Shown here piece after piece: positions 1-9,296 of a DNA stretch of 64,000 nt. The DNA comes from Harmothoe impar. Its lineage: Eukaryota > Annelida > Polychaeta > Phyllodocida > Polynoidae. A program made the translations under genes and the position numbers. The DNA lies in contig OX381710.1 in NCBI GenBank assembly GCA_947462335.1, forward strand, positions 62,925,303 to 62,989,302. Reading direction: 5' to 3'. The notes beneath the pieces were generated by a model. It had not been told where the DNA came from and did no database searches. It saw only the letters and a program-made list of their open reading frames with translations. Position 1 is the first letter of the stretch. Every line of letters starts with the position of its first letter.

Positions 1-36
1 GTACTTGTCATGCAGGGGGGCCACTCAGGGGCGGTT

Positions 37-96
37 TACCCTACCCCTACACCCTACCCCTACACCCAGCCCCTACACCCAGCCCCTACACCCCAA
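37..96. repeat. C-rich short tandem repeat, 13-14 bp unit
   Basis: Imperfect tandem copies of a unit like CCCCTACACCCAG, first as a 14-bp and then as a 13-bp version. It looks superficially like telomeric CCCTAA but never matches that hexamer. Probably a small minisatellite at the window edge. Confidence 0.75.
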
Positions 97-154
97 CAGC
101 CACCTCCCCTGGTTCCCACAGTCGTCAATGTCACAACATGTTGCTGCTACCGAC

Positions 155-171
155 GCGCCCCCTAGTGGCAG
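155..171 (-). promoter_or_regulatory. CTCF-like binding site
   Basis: The plus strand reads GCGCCCCCTAGTGGCAG. Its reverse complement, CTGCCACTAGGGGGCGC, closely matches the known bilaterian CTCF core consensus (CCASYAGRKGGCR). CTCF is an 11-zinc-finger architectural protein conserved across Bilateria. This is a motif match only; occupancy is not shown and chance matches occur in a genome. Confidence 0.45.
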
Positions 172-890
172 TCTTGACACACGACCACAACAACCCCACC
201 ATAAAAGCCTACCCTTGTCTACAAGCATTTAACAAGAACCGGTACATGACTTTTGGGTTTTACATCTCAAGTTTCTAAACTGTGTGTTAAATGAACTGAA
301 ATGAGTCGATTGCACATGGGATAAACAATATTCATTCAGGGATGAGATCATGAATGGATAATATATTTTCCTATTCAGTAATCTGATACGATTTGGCCCC
401 TTGTTTTTGATAGTAAAAGCATGGTACAATACACTTAACATCTATGTACATTTTCTAAGTAGTGAGGCCACAGATCCCTATTTGCTTCAGTCACGGTTGA
501 TCACCAGTGAAAGATGAGTGTATTTGGTGTATAGCTGACTTATCTGCCAGCCGACTGTGGTATAACTGTATAGTAACACATGTACATTTATCAGCGGTGG
601 CTTATAAATAGTGTTGTCCAAGTCGATGGTATCATACATGTGTTATTCATTGCTATTTCAGCAAGATAGGCAATGTGCCTAAAAAGAGCAATGTGGAAGA
701 TTGAATGCCGAGATTAAATCCCTTGTAGGGTAACTCACAGGTCAGGTTTCTGACAGTGTCCCCTCCCCTCAGACACCCTCAGCATGTTGGAGATTACCAC
801 CGGGGATTATCCCATCCTTACACAACATGGTAGGGATGCTATAAGGGTGCGACAGGACGACCGTAGCAGTGGTAGTGTCGTCTTTTTCTG
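172..890. other. Non-coding, nothing recognised
   Basis: AT-rich to mixed sequence with only short open frames. The part just below 891 would be the 3' untranslated tail of the minus-strand retrotransposon remnant that ends there, but its far end cannot be fixed. Confidence 0.5.
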
Positions 891-1850
891 TTACGCGTGA
901 AGTGCGGGTACGCATGACGCCCTTGGTTTCCTGACTACCTTTAGCCACTCGTATCTGTCTTTTGCTATTTATTTTACATTGTCTGTGTTTCTTTTAGATA
1001 TTTCTCTAGGGTCTTTATTCCCCTCTCAGCTTTGTCATGTTTCTGGTGGCCTCCTTCAGTGCTTGTTTGGCTGGAGTGTTGCCATGCAGTCTTCCTGTAT
1101 GCCCGAACCATTTCATTTGTCTTGTTCTGCTGGTTTCACTCCACTTCCTTTATTTCGTTATCGACGCATGCATGGAAGATTCTTAGTTTGATTCACATTG
1201 TTGACGAGTTGTTTCCTTTGCTTATGTCCTCACTCATATCGAGTAAGCTTCTTAGGATTTTGCACTTTTTCTATCTTCTGACCCTTTTGCCTGGATGGTG
1301 AACTCCTCAGTCCTCTTGCTTTCAAGTTCGGTAAGGTCTTCTCACTTGCAGTTTGTCACTCCCCAGCCTATGTCATTAACACATCTTGGTCTCATGAATG
1401 TTTCCTGTTCGTGTGCCTTTGCCTAGTTGTGACCCCACAGTGCTGGTGGTTTTTCTGTATTTCTCGTTTCTGTAGGGTTGTGGTTGTAGTTGTGTTCTTC
1501 ATTTTGTCCTGCTGGTTTCTGGGACAGTCTCCTTGTAAGACCATGCTCTTGATCTTGATTATATGTTGTTCCGTGGTGTTCAGTTTTGTTTTGAAGACTT
1601 CCAGTAGGGTCCTTCTCCTACTGTATCAAAGGCTTTCTCAAAATCCATAAGGAAGATGATGGTGGCGTACTTTTGATGTTATGGCTTTTTCTCTTTATAC
1701 ACAAAAGCCCGATAAAAGCACATTCAATTGTGCCCATGCCTCCTCTGTACGCTGCTTGCTGTGGTGGTGTTGTATCCAAGTCTCGGGGCTCACTGCCCTG
1801 ACCAGGCTCATATGGTCTATTAGTGTAAGCCATCACCTATCTAAACAAAA
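891..1850 (-). mobile_element. Decayed non-LTR retrotransposon, reverse-transcriptase C-terminal part
   Basis: On the minus strand, in broken reading frames, conserved landmarks of a LINE-type polymerase appear in the right order. Around 1621-1656 lies FLMDFEKAFDTV, the motif A region of reverse transcriptase with the catalytic aspartate context. Upstream of it, near 1700-1770, is a GTIE-containing stretch resembling the segment before motif A. Near 1099-1119 lies QMKWFGH, followed by a TPAKQALK stretch, typical of the domain after the RT core. Near 941-967 lies AKDRYEWLK, and the frame ends at a TAA at 891-893. Frameshifts and in-frame stops separate these pieces, and the catalytic motif-C region is not recognisable. 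The element is therefore an old, inactive copy. The clade (RTE, L2 or another) cannot be decided by eye. Confidence 0.7.
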
Positions 1851-2354
1851 AGTTAAAAAAATTCCAACCTATCGACCCTACTGCTAGCACCTACTATTTA
1901 CCATGATATATTTGTCACGGTGAACAATGAGAGCAGAACATTGGTTTGAATGGAGCAAAATTAATGGCAATATGGCAGCATCCAGAGCAGCAGCAGTTAC
2001 AGCGCTATCAGCAGCCCCATGGTATTAGTCCTGCAGGCCCGGCGCTGTCGTCACGCATTTAAATGGCTTGAGCTGGGAGGGGCTTATCGTGTCTTTGGTC
2101 TGTTTGCAGGACATTAATGAAATCATGGCCCGATAAGGGCTTGCTTTTATGCTGCTGGGGAATAGGGGCCCAGGGGGACGTTACTTAATGTGGTTAGTGG
2201 CCGTAAATGCCCATTACGGACCTAGTTCTGACAGGTACAGGCTGCATGAGTAGCCATATGACTTACCGTTTTGATATATATTCAGCAATGCACCTTATCG
2301 AAGGTTCTATCATGGTCGGCTGTACATCTCTCATTGAAAACAGTGGACCAACGT
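1851..2354. other. Non-coding, nothing firm
   Basis: No open frame of interest. The stretch 2000-2230 is moderately GC-rich, with a CATTTAAATG palindrome and TAATGAAATCA and GATAAG words that could belong to a regulatory element. Nothing in the sequence alone establishes that. Confidence 0.3.
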
Positions 2355-2476
2355 TCATGGTGTTGGTCAGAGGACCAACACCATGATGTGACGTCATTAG
2401 AGCAAGTTGCCTGGCAACTTGGGCATGTTGCTGCGCAACATGATGCCGTCATGGCGACTTCACAAACATGACGGCA
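2355..2476. repeat. Chain of four different palindromes
   Basis: Four separate inverted repeats lie end to end with different sequences. 2355-2386 has 14-bp arms (TCATGGTGTTGGTC) and a 4-nt loop. 2403-2421 has 9-bp arms (CAAGTTGCC) and a 1-nt centre. 2424-2442 has 8-bp arms (CATGTTGC) and a 3-nt centre. 2444-2476 has 10-bp arms (TGCCGTCATG) and a 13-nt loop. All arms are perfect. The palindromic octamer TGACGTCA lies between the first and second. The cluster could be a promoter core, a structured RNA, or the end of a foldback element. Confidence 0.8.
2389..2396. promoter_or_regulatory. CRE-like octamer TGACGTCA
   Basis: Perfect palindromic cAMP-response element consensus, the known target of CREB/ATF bZIP dimers, inside the palindrome chain. 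Motif match only. Confidence 0.4.
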
Positions 2477-2481
2477 CAAAC

Positions 2482-2492
2482 AAGATGGCGGA
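2482..2492 (+). promoter_or_regulatory. YY1-like motif
   Basis: AAGATGGCGGA matches the AANATGGCGGC core bound by the zinc-finger protein YY1, which in animals is often found just downstream of transcription starts. It lies six bases after the last palindrome. Together with the CRE octamer it makes a promoter here conceivable, though no transcript is visible. Confidence 0.4.
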
Positions 2493-2639
2493 CATGTAAA
2501 CAATGATGATCTCTTTGCTCTGGCTTCGTTTTAACATATTTGTAAGCATTCTTGAAGGTATGCTAGGTTAAAAATGCATTATTTGATGATAAAACAATGA
2601 TAGAACCGTGTTTACACATGTGCTTGTCGTGTTGGATCC

Positions 2640-2719
2640 CCCCCACCATCCCTCTTGGACATCAATGGCACCAAACGGACATAGTGCATTAAATCACTAT
2701 GTTGCCATTTAAGGGTTAA
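2640..2719 (-). repeat. Single arm related to the TTAA foldback element
   Basis: Read on the minus strand from 2719 this begins TTAACCCTTAAATGGC and continues with an ATAGTG/TTTAATGCACTATG pattern that closely resembles the right arm of the element at 5246-5487. A matching second arm is not evident, so this is probably a solo or decayed copy. A C8 run lies at its far end. Confidence 0.45.
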
Positions 2720-3377
2720 CGCGGTATTGTCTCATCTCAGAGCATTACAGCTATCTTACAACATCATGTCATTGATGTACTATTCCCGTACCTGCTCTAG
2801 GATCTATGGGAAATGTCTAATACACATGTACATGTAACAAAAAGGTAACCTCAGGTGACTACTTTCATTACCATTTACCATTACCCAGGAGGACGCCTAA
2901 CGAAAAGATGCCATGTTCAATAAGTGGTGTCTAAACATAGGCTGGGATTGGTGAGATTGGCGGAGCGTTCTGGGAGGACTGTAACAATGGCTCAGATAAT
3001 TGGCAATAAATGGAAACGCTATTTTAGTAAATTGTCTCATTACTGCCGCCTGTGAGACACATTACGTTATAACCAAAGTGGTTGGGTCCGTTTTTACACT
3101 GCATATTCAGGTTATTGGTTTGTTTGAGAATATTCAGATCAAATCGCTCTGTTTTTGAGGATATCTGAGGCGCCCACACTACCTGTCTATATTGGTTCCC
3201 AAGTCCACATTAGTACAAATGAAATCAGTAACCGTCACATCACGGACAGCCAATATTCGCTAATGAGGAAACTTAAGAAAGACTCACTCAAGAAGCAAGC
3301 ATTCCCCTGTTGACACAAAAAGAGGGAAAATTAATTACAACGTTTCAACGTCCCCCTTCCCAATCAATTTGGAAATC
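2720..3377. other. Non-coding, nothing recognised
   Basis: Mixed-composition sequence without credible open frames, RNA gene or repeat structure. Downstream of the candidate exon on the minus strand (3300-3377) there is no canonical AATAAA polyadenylation signal. Confidence 0.4.
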
Positions 3378-3641
3378 CTAGTTCTGCCGTTTATTTAGGT
3401 CTATCTCATTAAGCTCGCTTAATTTCCCTGGGTTTGTTTGCGAGGCAATCATTGGAAATCCTAATAATTCCTCTGAAAATTCCTTGAAGTCAGCCTTACT
3501 TGGATATGTAGATGTCTCTTGTTCTATGGGTTTATCTAAAGGCTCACCATCTGTCAGACTGCTGCTGCCCCCCCCCCCGAGCTGCATCAACACCATCTTG
3601 TTTTCTGCTAAAAGTATAGTAATAGCTAGTAGGAGAAAAAA
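3378..3641 (-). other. Candidate terminal exon with hydrophobic N-terminal segment
   Basis: On the minus strand a frame is open from an apparent 3' splice site (TATACAG at about 3648-3642) to a TAG at 3378-3380, about 87 codons. It begins with a strongly hydrophobic run, FFLLLAITILLAENK, like a signal peptide core or membrane helix with a plausible cleavage after ILLA. A short glycine run follows, encoded by a G10 homopolymer. The rest is hydrophilic and rich in S, E, D and K, with LTDGEPLDKPIEQE and a KADFKEFSEELLGF stretch. The first ATG in the frame is at 3594-3596, after the hydrophobic part, so a signal-peptide start would have to come from an upstream exon. No family is recognised. Chance remains a real alternative. 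Confidence 0.35.
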
Positions 3642-3775
3642 CTGTATAAAGTATAAAGTATTAGGAACCTACACAACATACAATGCCCTGGAGGTATATA
3701 TACCTGCTTATATGCAGTTCTTTCCGGGGAGAATTCCCAGAGTTATGGCGAAACAGATATCCTGAAGGCCCTCAC

Positions 3776-3821
3776 CTTGTTGGATCTGGTCAGAACAATA
3801 TCCTTGGTCCTGGAGCCACCT
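3776..3821 (-). other. Candidate small upstream exon
   Basis: Minus strand: a very good donor, AAG followed by GTGAGG, lies at 3778-3770. An acceptor-like GCACACCAG precedes base 3821. The 46-nt exon between them can be read as GGSRTKDIVLTRSNK, ending in phase 0, which matches the phase-0 start of the candidate exon at 3378-3641. The implied intron is 134 bp. A stop lies a little further upstream in that frame, so it would need yet another exon or be untranslated. This is inference from splice-site appearance only. Confidence 0.22.
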
Positions 3822-4442
3822 CTGGTGTGCAGTGCGCAGGCGTGTAACTATGGCAACATGTAAACAGATTACCTGTGGTGCCACCTGCTGTCTGACAGTG
3901 AAAGTACTAATTACTCTCCACACGTGTTTATCAGGGGTGACACAGCTTGGTTTACACACAGTTAAATATCAGGTGACTATTTAAAATAACCTGCATGTAG
4001 CTCACACGTGACACTAGGTGCGGCAGATGTTGCTTTGCTGCTAGGGCAATATCGTTATTGGCAACATAGTTTGACTCATATATAGAGATGTGTCAATTAG
4101 TATGGGGATGAGGCCTCACTTCCTATCTGAAGAAGCTGAGTCAATATGAAAGGATATCATTAGGGTGGGAAATTGGAGGGGAACGATGGCGCTTCTCCCT
4201 TTCCAGTGGTGGGTTTACTTTAGAGAAGCCCTGTGCCTTACTGCAGCCAGCAGCAATAACACCACGTCTTGACCATGTATACGGCTAGGGAAGTGACAAA
4301 AGCAAGATTCTTCTTACTGTAGAATGGATAAAGAATTGTCCATTCGTCTGGGTTTAAGGAGTGATAATATTTTTAAACAAGAGGGGTTGGGGGCTGAGAT
4401 GGGGTTGAGGTGGAGGGGGATTTAGACCCTTGACCTTTTTTT
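3822..4442. other. Non-coding, nothing recognised
   Basis: Contains two CACGTG E-box words (near 3921 and 4003) but no gene or repeat that I can support. Confidence 0.35.
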
Positions 4443-4590
4443 GGGGGGTGGGGGTGGGGGTGGGGGTGTTAGACCCCTTTTTTTTGGGGGGGGGGGGAGG
4501 GGAGACTTGTTTTCAGCGAAAAATGCAGCGTGTTACTCTGCTTCGAAGGGCCCGCACGCTCATTGATTTTCAACCCATGGGGGGGGGGGG
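4443..4590 (+). other. G-quadruplex-prone tract
   Basis: 4443-4466 is G6-T-G5-T-G5-T-G5, a textbook intramolecular quadruplex motif with single-base loops. 4486-4502 is G12-A-G4, and 4579-4590 is G12. Such tracts form quadruplexes in vitro by established chemistry. Whether this one has a role is unknown. Exact homopolymer lengths in a single assembly are unreliable. Confidence 0.7.
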
Positions 4591-4807
4591 TAAATATTTT
4601 AGCTCCTGGACTGGGGGTGGGAGGGGGCGTATAAAATTGTGCGCGCTCTGTGCAAAAACCCGCTGCCCCCCCCTCTGTTGAAAAATGATCACTCCCTTAC
4701 CCAGGACATTTAATGATTAGATGGCAGTGCCAAGGTAGCAGAGTGAAAAAACACAAGTGAAAAGGGTAACAAAGAACAGATAACAAATATTAAAAAAAAA
4801 AACAGAA

Positions 4808-4848
4808 CCCCCCTCCCTCCGCAAGTGCTTGCCACCCCCCCTCCCCCT
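4808..4848 (-). other. C-rich tract, G-rich on the minus strand
   Basis: Clusters CCCCCCTCCCTCC and CCCCCCCTCCCCC lie about 10 bases apart, giving the opposite strand quadruplex potential. The skew is reversed relative to the G-rich tract some 220 bp upstream. Confidence 0.55.
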
Positions 4849-5245
4849 GGTGATTCGCGCAACATGCATGCAGTTGTGTAAATTGCATAGTTGAACAAAG
4901 GAAAATACCCGATTTCAGCTGACATCCCATCTTTATTTTTAAGGACGCAGACTACCTACCTGACCCGGAATTGACCTTGTAAACCTGGAGAGCAGGCCCT
5001 GGAGGAAGCCCTGAGGACCAGCACAGTGCTAAGGGACAGGTCACGGACCAGCTGGAGGAAGGCCCTTATTAGTGCAGCAATCACGGTAATAGGGCTGCCA
5101 GGCTGCCAGGGAAGCAGAGTGCAGGCTGGGAGACGGAGGCAGTGGAGAGGGGAAATTGCAGATGAGAAGAGCAGAAAGACTTTCACTGTCAATTGGCGGC
5201 AGCTGCTCTTTTTAGAAGTAAGAGCTGCTCCATGTGCTCATATTG
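4849..5245. other. Non-coding; GC-richer patch at 4970-5210
   Basis: The patch 4970-5210 is GC-rich and open in more than one frame, but it has no recognisable domain and no convincing splice sites. I do not call a gene. Confidence 0.3.
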
Positions 5246-5487
5246 TTAACCCTCTAAGGACAGATACATGCTTTAATGTATTATGCCATTTATCAATGCG
5301 TGAATCTAGTCCTGGCGAGTAACTTGCCGGAACTGTTGTCATGTATCATGCCGACGCTTCAGGGGTGTCTCTATAACCTATCGACATGATGCTTAAATAC
5401 CGCACCGGCAAGCTACTCGCTGGGGCTGCATTCATGCATCATGACGGTCATAATGCACTAAAGCACTATGCAGCTCTTAATGGTTAA
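5246..5487. mobile_element. TTAA-ended foldback MITE, piggyBac-like ends
   Basis: The element starts TTAACCCTCTAAGG and ends with TTAA at 5484-5487. Its left ~85 bp (to TAACTTGCCGG near 5332) pairs imperfectly with its right ~83 bp (from CCGGCAAGCTACTCGC near 5405), leaving a central loop of about 70 bp. No coding capacity. Known piggyBac superfamily elements insert at TTAA and carry termini starting CCC, so a non-autonomous piggyBac-type element is the best reading. The similar arm at 2640-2719 supports a dispersed family. Confidence 0.6.
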
Positions 5488-7342
5488 TGGCCGAGCAGCT
5501 CATGGATGGTGAGAGAGGTTTTGTGTAGCGGAATGTTTTAGTGGATGTTTAAAGTGATGGGTTTTATCTATGTGCTGTGATGTCTGTAGTCCCGGGTTGT
5601 TACCATCCACTTGTCTGGGGGTGGGGGATACAAACAAATCTAACTCTGTATTCTGATTCCATGCCAGAATAGAAAAATCTGCCTTTTCAGGAATGATAAG
5701 CTATGGTATATGAACTTAGTTTAAAACCCCTTTTCCTGATTGGACTGCCTGAAATCAGATAGTCAAGGGCTTCAGGAATTAAGTTTGTTGTAATGCAAGT
5801 TAAACTAAAATGATCTCAGCTTTTATCCCAGCTCCGCCAACAACAACCATGTGAGAAACTTTAGTTCGGGTCTCGTGGAATCCATTGCTAACAATGTCTT
5901 TACACGTTACAAGCACAGATGGAGACATGTGCAAGTGCACCAATTCACGTATACATACATGACACACACCTCGACTTGTATGCACCATGCTTAATAAGCC
6001 TGTTCAAATACAGATCACAGGGAGCACAGCTTTAGTTAAAAGTAGGAGTCACTTACCTTATATACCCTTTACAACCTCTGCCTGTCTCTAATGGTAATGT
6101 GTCCAGTCTCTGTGGAGGGTACTCCTATTGTGATGTAGTATTGGCATGCTGGAGGAGGAGAGGTTGGGTGGTGCATAGAGGGGGGGGGGGGGGGTCTGGG
6201 GGTACCCATGCTGGCCCCTGTTTGGGTCAGTAGGGAACCACATGGCACAGCGCCTGCTAACAGCTCTGTCCCATCACGCATGTGTCAGAGGACGGAGCAG
6301 CTCACACTGTATGGTGCTGTCTAACAGGTGCTGCCTCTCTCTAGTGATCTGATGTAAGACTGTTCCAAGCATGTTTCATGTCAAACTTTTGGGATAATCG
6401 TCAATGTCGAGTCAAAGCTCAATTCAGTTAACATGCAAATTTGCCTTTTGCAGCAAGCAATTCAGTTGCGGATCCAAAGTAGCTTGACATATTTGAAAAA
6501 GAGGTTACTACCGGTAATATATAATCATATGTCTGGACCTCTATATCCGACATGGCCATTGCAGGGGCCGTGTCTTGGACAAAATCTACCTTTTTAATGT
6601 AAAATTGGCACAAAAGAATCCTTCCCATAGCGCCCCCCCCCTTTCAAAATCCTGTATCGGCCATTAATAGAGGACAGGGACCATTGGAATAAGGGTCATT
6701 TTCTGGAATGGACAGGGAACATACCTAACATGGGGACCCCTCTTCCTCCAGAGCCCCAAACTGTATTACTATACCTTGTAGGGAGGGATCGCATAGGCTC
6801 ACCTAAACCATTTTATATGTCTACCTGCTCTTTAAAAAACTCTGATCGTATCCATTATAGATAGCTGGTGTCTCTCCAAGACCCAGTTTAGGAGGGAGTC
6901 TGAGTGGGGACGGGTCCTGAGTTGCCCAACAGTCTGCTGACATGAGTAAACACGCGCCGTGACGTTGTTACTTCAGCTGTGAGCAGCTCAGAACAGCTCA
7001 ACGTAGACTTGTACAGACTTTCTGGGTATAACCCCCCCCCCCTTTGAAATGCTTTGGGTAGAAACAGTCATACATTTGTATAGGGGAAAATGGTAGTTAT
7101 TGCGACATGCGCTCAGGTAGAGGACAACCTGGTGGTAGTATTAAGTTATAGGGATCCGGCGATCATCACAACAGTGACCCACGGATAAATGACATCTCTG
7201 CTCTAATATGAGAACGCAGCTTGTCTCACAGCATCTCACGGCAGATACTCAGAACTGATATTGCCGGGCACAGCCAAACATCTTAGATTTAGAAACAGCA
7301 ATATCTAAGACAGGTTAGAATTCAAAGGAATGATTCATCTCA
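5488..7342. other. Non-coding flank with homopolymer runs
   Basis: Holds a G14 run at 6181-6194 and C-runs near 6633 and 7030. There are several short open frames but none with protein-like character. The word TTACTACCGGTAATA (from about 6506) contains a short perfect palindrome. Nothing else is supportable. Confidence 0.4.
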
Positions 7343-8128
7343 GGGACTGCAGCCAGTCTAAGGCAAGTGTAGAGGGAAGAAAGATATGTAGGGACAACAG
7401 ACAGTCTAAGGCAAGTGTAGAGGGAAGAAGGATATGTAGGGACAACAGTCAGTCTAAGGTAAGTGTAGAGGGATGAATGATATGCAGGGACAACAGTCAG
7501 TCTAAGGCAAGTGTAGAGGGATGAATGATATGCAGGGACAACAGTCAGTCTAAGGTAAGTGTAGAGGGAAGACGAATATACAAGGACTGTAGCCAGTCTA
7601 AGGCAAATGTAGAGGGAAGACGAATATACAGGGACTGCAGCCAGTCTAAGGCAAATGTAGAGGGAAGACGAATATACAGGGACGGCAGCCAGTCTAAGGC
7701 AAGTGTAGAGGGAAGACGAATATACAGGGACTGCAGCCAGTCTAAGGCAAGTGTTGAGGGAAGACGAATATACAGGGACGGCAGCCAGTCTAAGGCAAGT
7801 GTAGAGGGAAGACGAATATACAGGGACGGCAGCCAGTCTAAGGCAAGTGTAGAGGGAAGACGAATATACAGGGACTGCAGCCAGTCTTAGGCAAGTGTAG
7901 AGGGAAGACGAATATACAGGGACGGCAGCCAGTCTAAGGCAAGTGTAGAGGGAAGACGAATATACAGGGACGGCAGCCAGTCTAAGGCAAGTGTAGAGGG
8001 AAGACGAATATACAGGGACGGCAGCCAGTCTAAGGCAAGTGTAGAGGGAAGACGAATATACAGGGACTGCAGCTAGTCTAATGTAGGAGAAGAGGGCAGA
8101 AGGTTTGCAGGGACTGCTGCCAGTTCAA
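7343..8128 (+). repeat. 48-bp minisatellite, about 16 copies
   Basis: Units begin GGGACTGCAGCCAGTC and recur every 48 bp from 7343; fifteen are full length, then a 47-bp degenerate copy from 8063 and a partial one to 8128. Two unit types occur: the early ones have GACAACAGTCAG and GATATG, the later ones GACGGCAGCC or GACTGCAGCC with AATATACA. Since 48 is a multiple of three, part of the array (7525-7890) is open and would read as repeats of RDGSQSKASVEGRRIY. A stop in the next unit and the lack of flanking coding sequence argue against a gene. Units at 7457 and 7553 contain AAGGTAAGT, a perfect splice-donor consensus. Confidence 0.9.
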
Positions 8129-8164
8129 CTTAGAAGCAGGGGTATAGCTGAGAAGTAGTGTAGT

Positions 8165-8235
8165 GGGACTTGAACCCGTCTACTTACAGCCTCACAGTAA
8201 TACATGGATGGTAGTACTTAGCACGTCAGGAGGCA
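8165..8235 (-). repeat. tRNA-like SINE head remnant
   Basis: On the minus strand GGGTTCAAGTCCC (8177-8165) is an almost perfect internal B box of an RNA polymerase III promoter. An A-box-like GTGCTAAGTAC lies roughly 50 bases upstream. The T-stem is poorly paired and no full cloverleaf can be drawn, so a tRNA-derived SINE fragment is likelier than a tRNA gene. Confidence 0.35.
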
Positions 8236-8239
8236 TGTG

Positions 8240-9183
8240 GTAAACACTTGCTGTCAGGATCTAGTGTTGGACAACAAATAGACAAACAGATCCAAATGGC
8301 ATTAACTAAAATAAAAAGTGGTTTCTAAGAAGGAAACTATAAACGACACAGGGAGGGCAAACAATTGGTGTCACTTTGCTTTTATGGAAAACAGATGTAT
8401 GAACATCTGTAGGAAATGGTAAATATACGGAGCAAAGTAGGCCTGAACATCCATAGAGATACACAAAGAACTATTTAATACCTTCACCCAACGTGAGTGA
8501 TATGCAATGTCTTGTCTAACTGCGGCTGAAGAAGGGAGTTAGTTATATTTGGCATGCAGGAAATAAAATTATGAGAGATGGTTGAAAACGAAGCCTTCCT
8601 TCCTCAGTTAAAAGTCTTTATTTGGAGAAAACTTGCCCTGAGTCTGTCTGCCTTCTGTAAAAAGGTGGCACAGCCCGCAGATCTCTAAGAATTAGGCCTA
8701 ATTGAAATGGCGTATTTGTGATGAACAAACATTCACAATAAAAACAAGATAAGCTTTAAAAAGGATTTCAATTGAGATTCAGGTTTCTTTAGTTCGTTGT
8801 CTCCAGTTCTTCCCTTCAGGCTGCTTCCAAGATTAAAAAGTGAGAAAAGGATAGTAAAGTACAAAGCCCACCATTACTTGACAACCTGGCCAAATACTGC
8901 GCAGCCACTGAGGGTATGGGGGGAGGGGTCATGGGTGGCTTATAAAGCAGTTAGTTTACTGTGCCAAGACAGTTAAGTTACAAATGTCAAGTGTTCATAC
9001 TTTGATAAAGTCAAAACTAAATGATACATAGGTACAAATCCGCCCAAGTAGAATGTTTGCCGAACAACTTGCAAAAAGAAATGAATTACATTCTGTCGGG
9101 CTATATGTATACATTATACCACAGCGGGCATGGAGAACAAAGCATTTCACACCTCATGTATACTGCATACAGCTAGTGGTATA
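8240..9183. other. Non-coding, nothing recognised
   Basis: AT-rich sequence with no credible open frame, RNA gene or repeat. Confidence 0.4.
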
Positions 9184-9296
9184 AAGTAGTTATAGGCCTA
9201 GTACCAATCTGTAAGGGTATTCAGTGAAGGAGTCTATAAGGCTCCTTCACTGTATTTCGCGTACAGATTGGTACACATCCTATAATTACTACTTCC
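9184..9296. repeat. Foldback element of about 113 bp
   Basis: The arms pair from outside in: AAGTAGTTATAGG with CCTATAATTACTACTT (one gap), then GTACCAATCTGTA perfectly with its complement ending GGTAC, then an asymmetric 8/9-nt internal loop, then CAGTGAAGGAG perfectly with CTCCTTCACTG, around a loop of about 10 nt. A MITE is the simplest reading. Length and stem also resemble a microRNA precursor, although the long outer pairing fits a MITE better. Confidence 0.65.

Noticed and set aside
37..96. Interstitial telomere repeat
   Set aside because: CCCTACC and CCTACACC words never form the CCCTAA hexamer series; the period is 13-14 bp.
979..1650. Plus-strand hydrophobic open frames
   Set aside because: They are the antisense of a decayed LINE polymerase; the hydrophobic look comes from T-rich sequence.
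4956..5322. Overlapping open frames in a GC-rich patch
   Set aside because: No protein-like composition, domain or convincing splice sites; the plus-strand frame runs into the TTAA foldback element.
7525..7890. 121-codon open frame of 16-residue repeats in the minisatellite
   Set aside because: It exists because the 48-bp unit is a multiple of three. A stop appears in a neighbouring unit and there is no flanking coding sequence.
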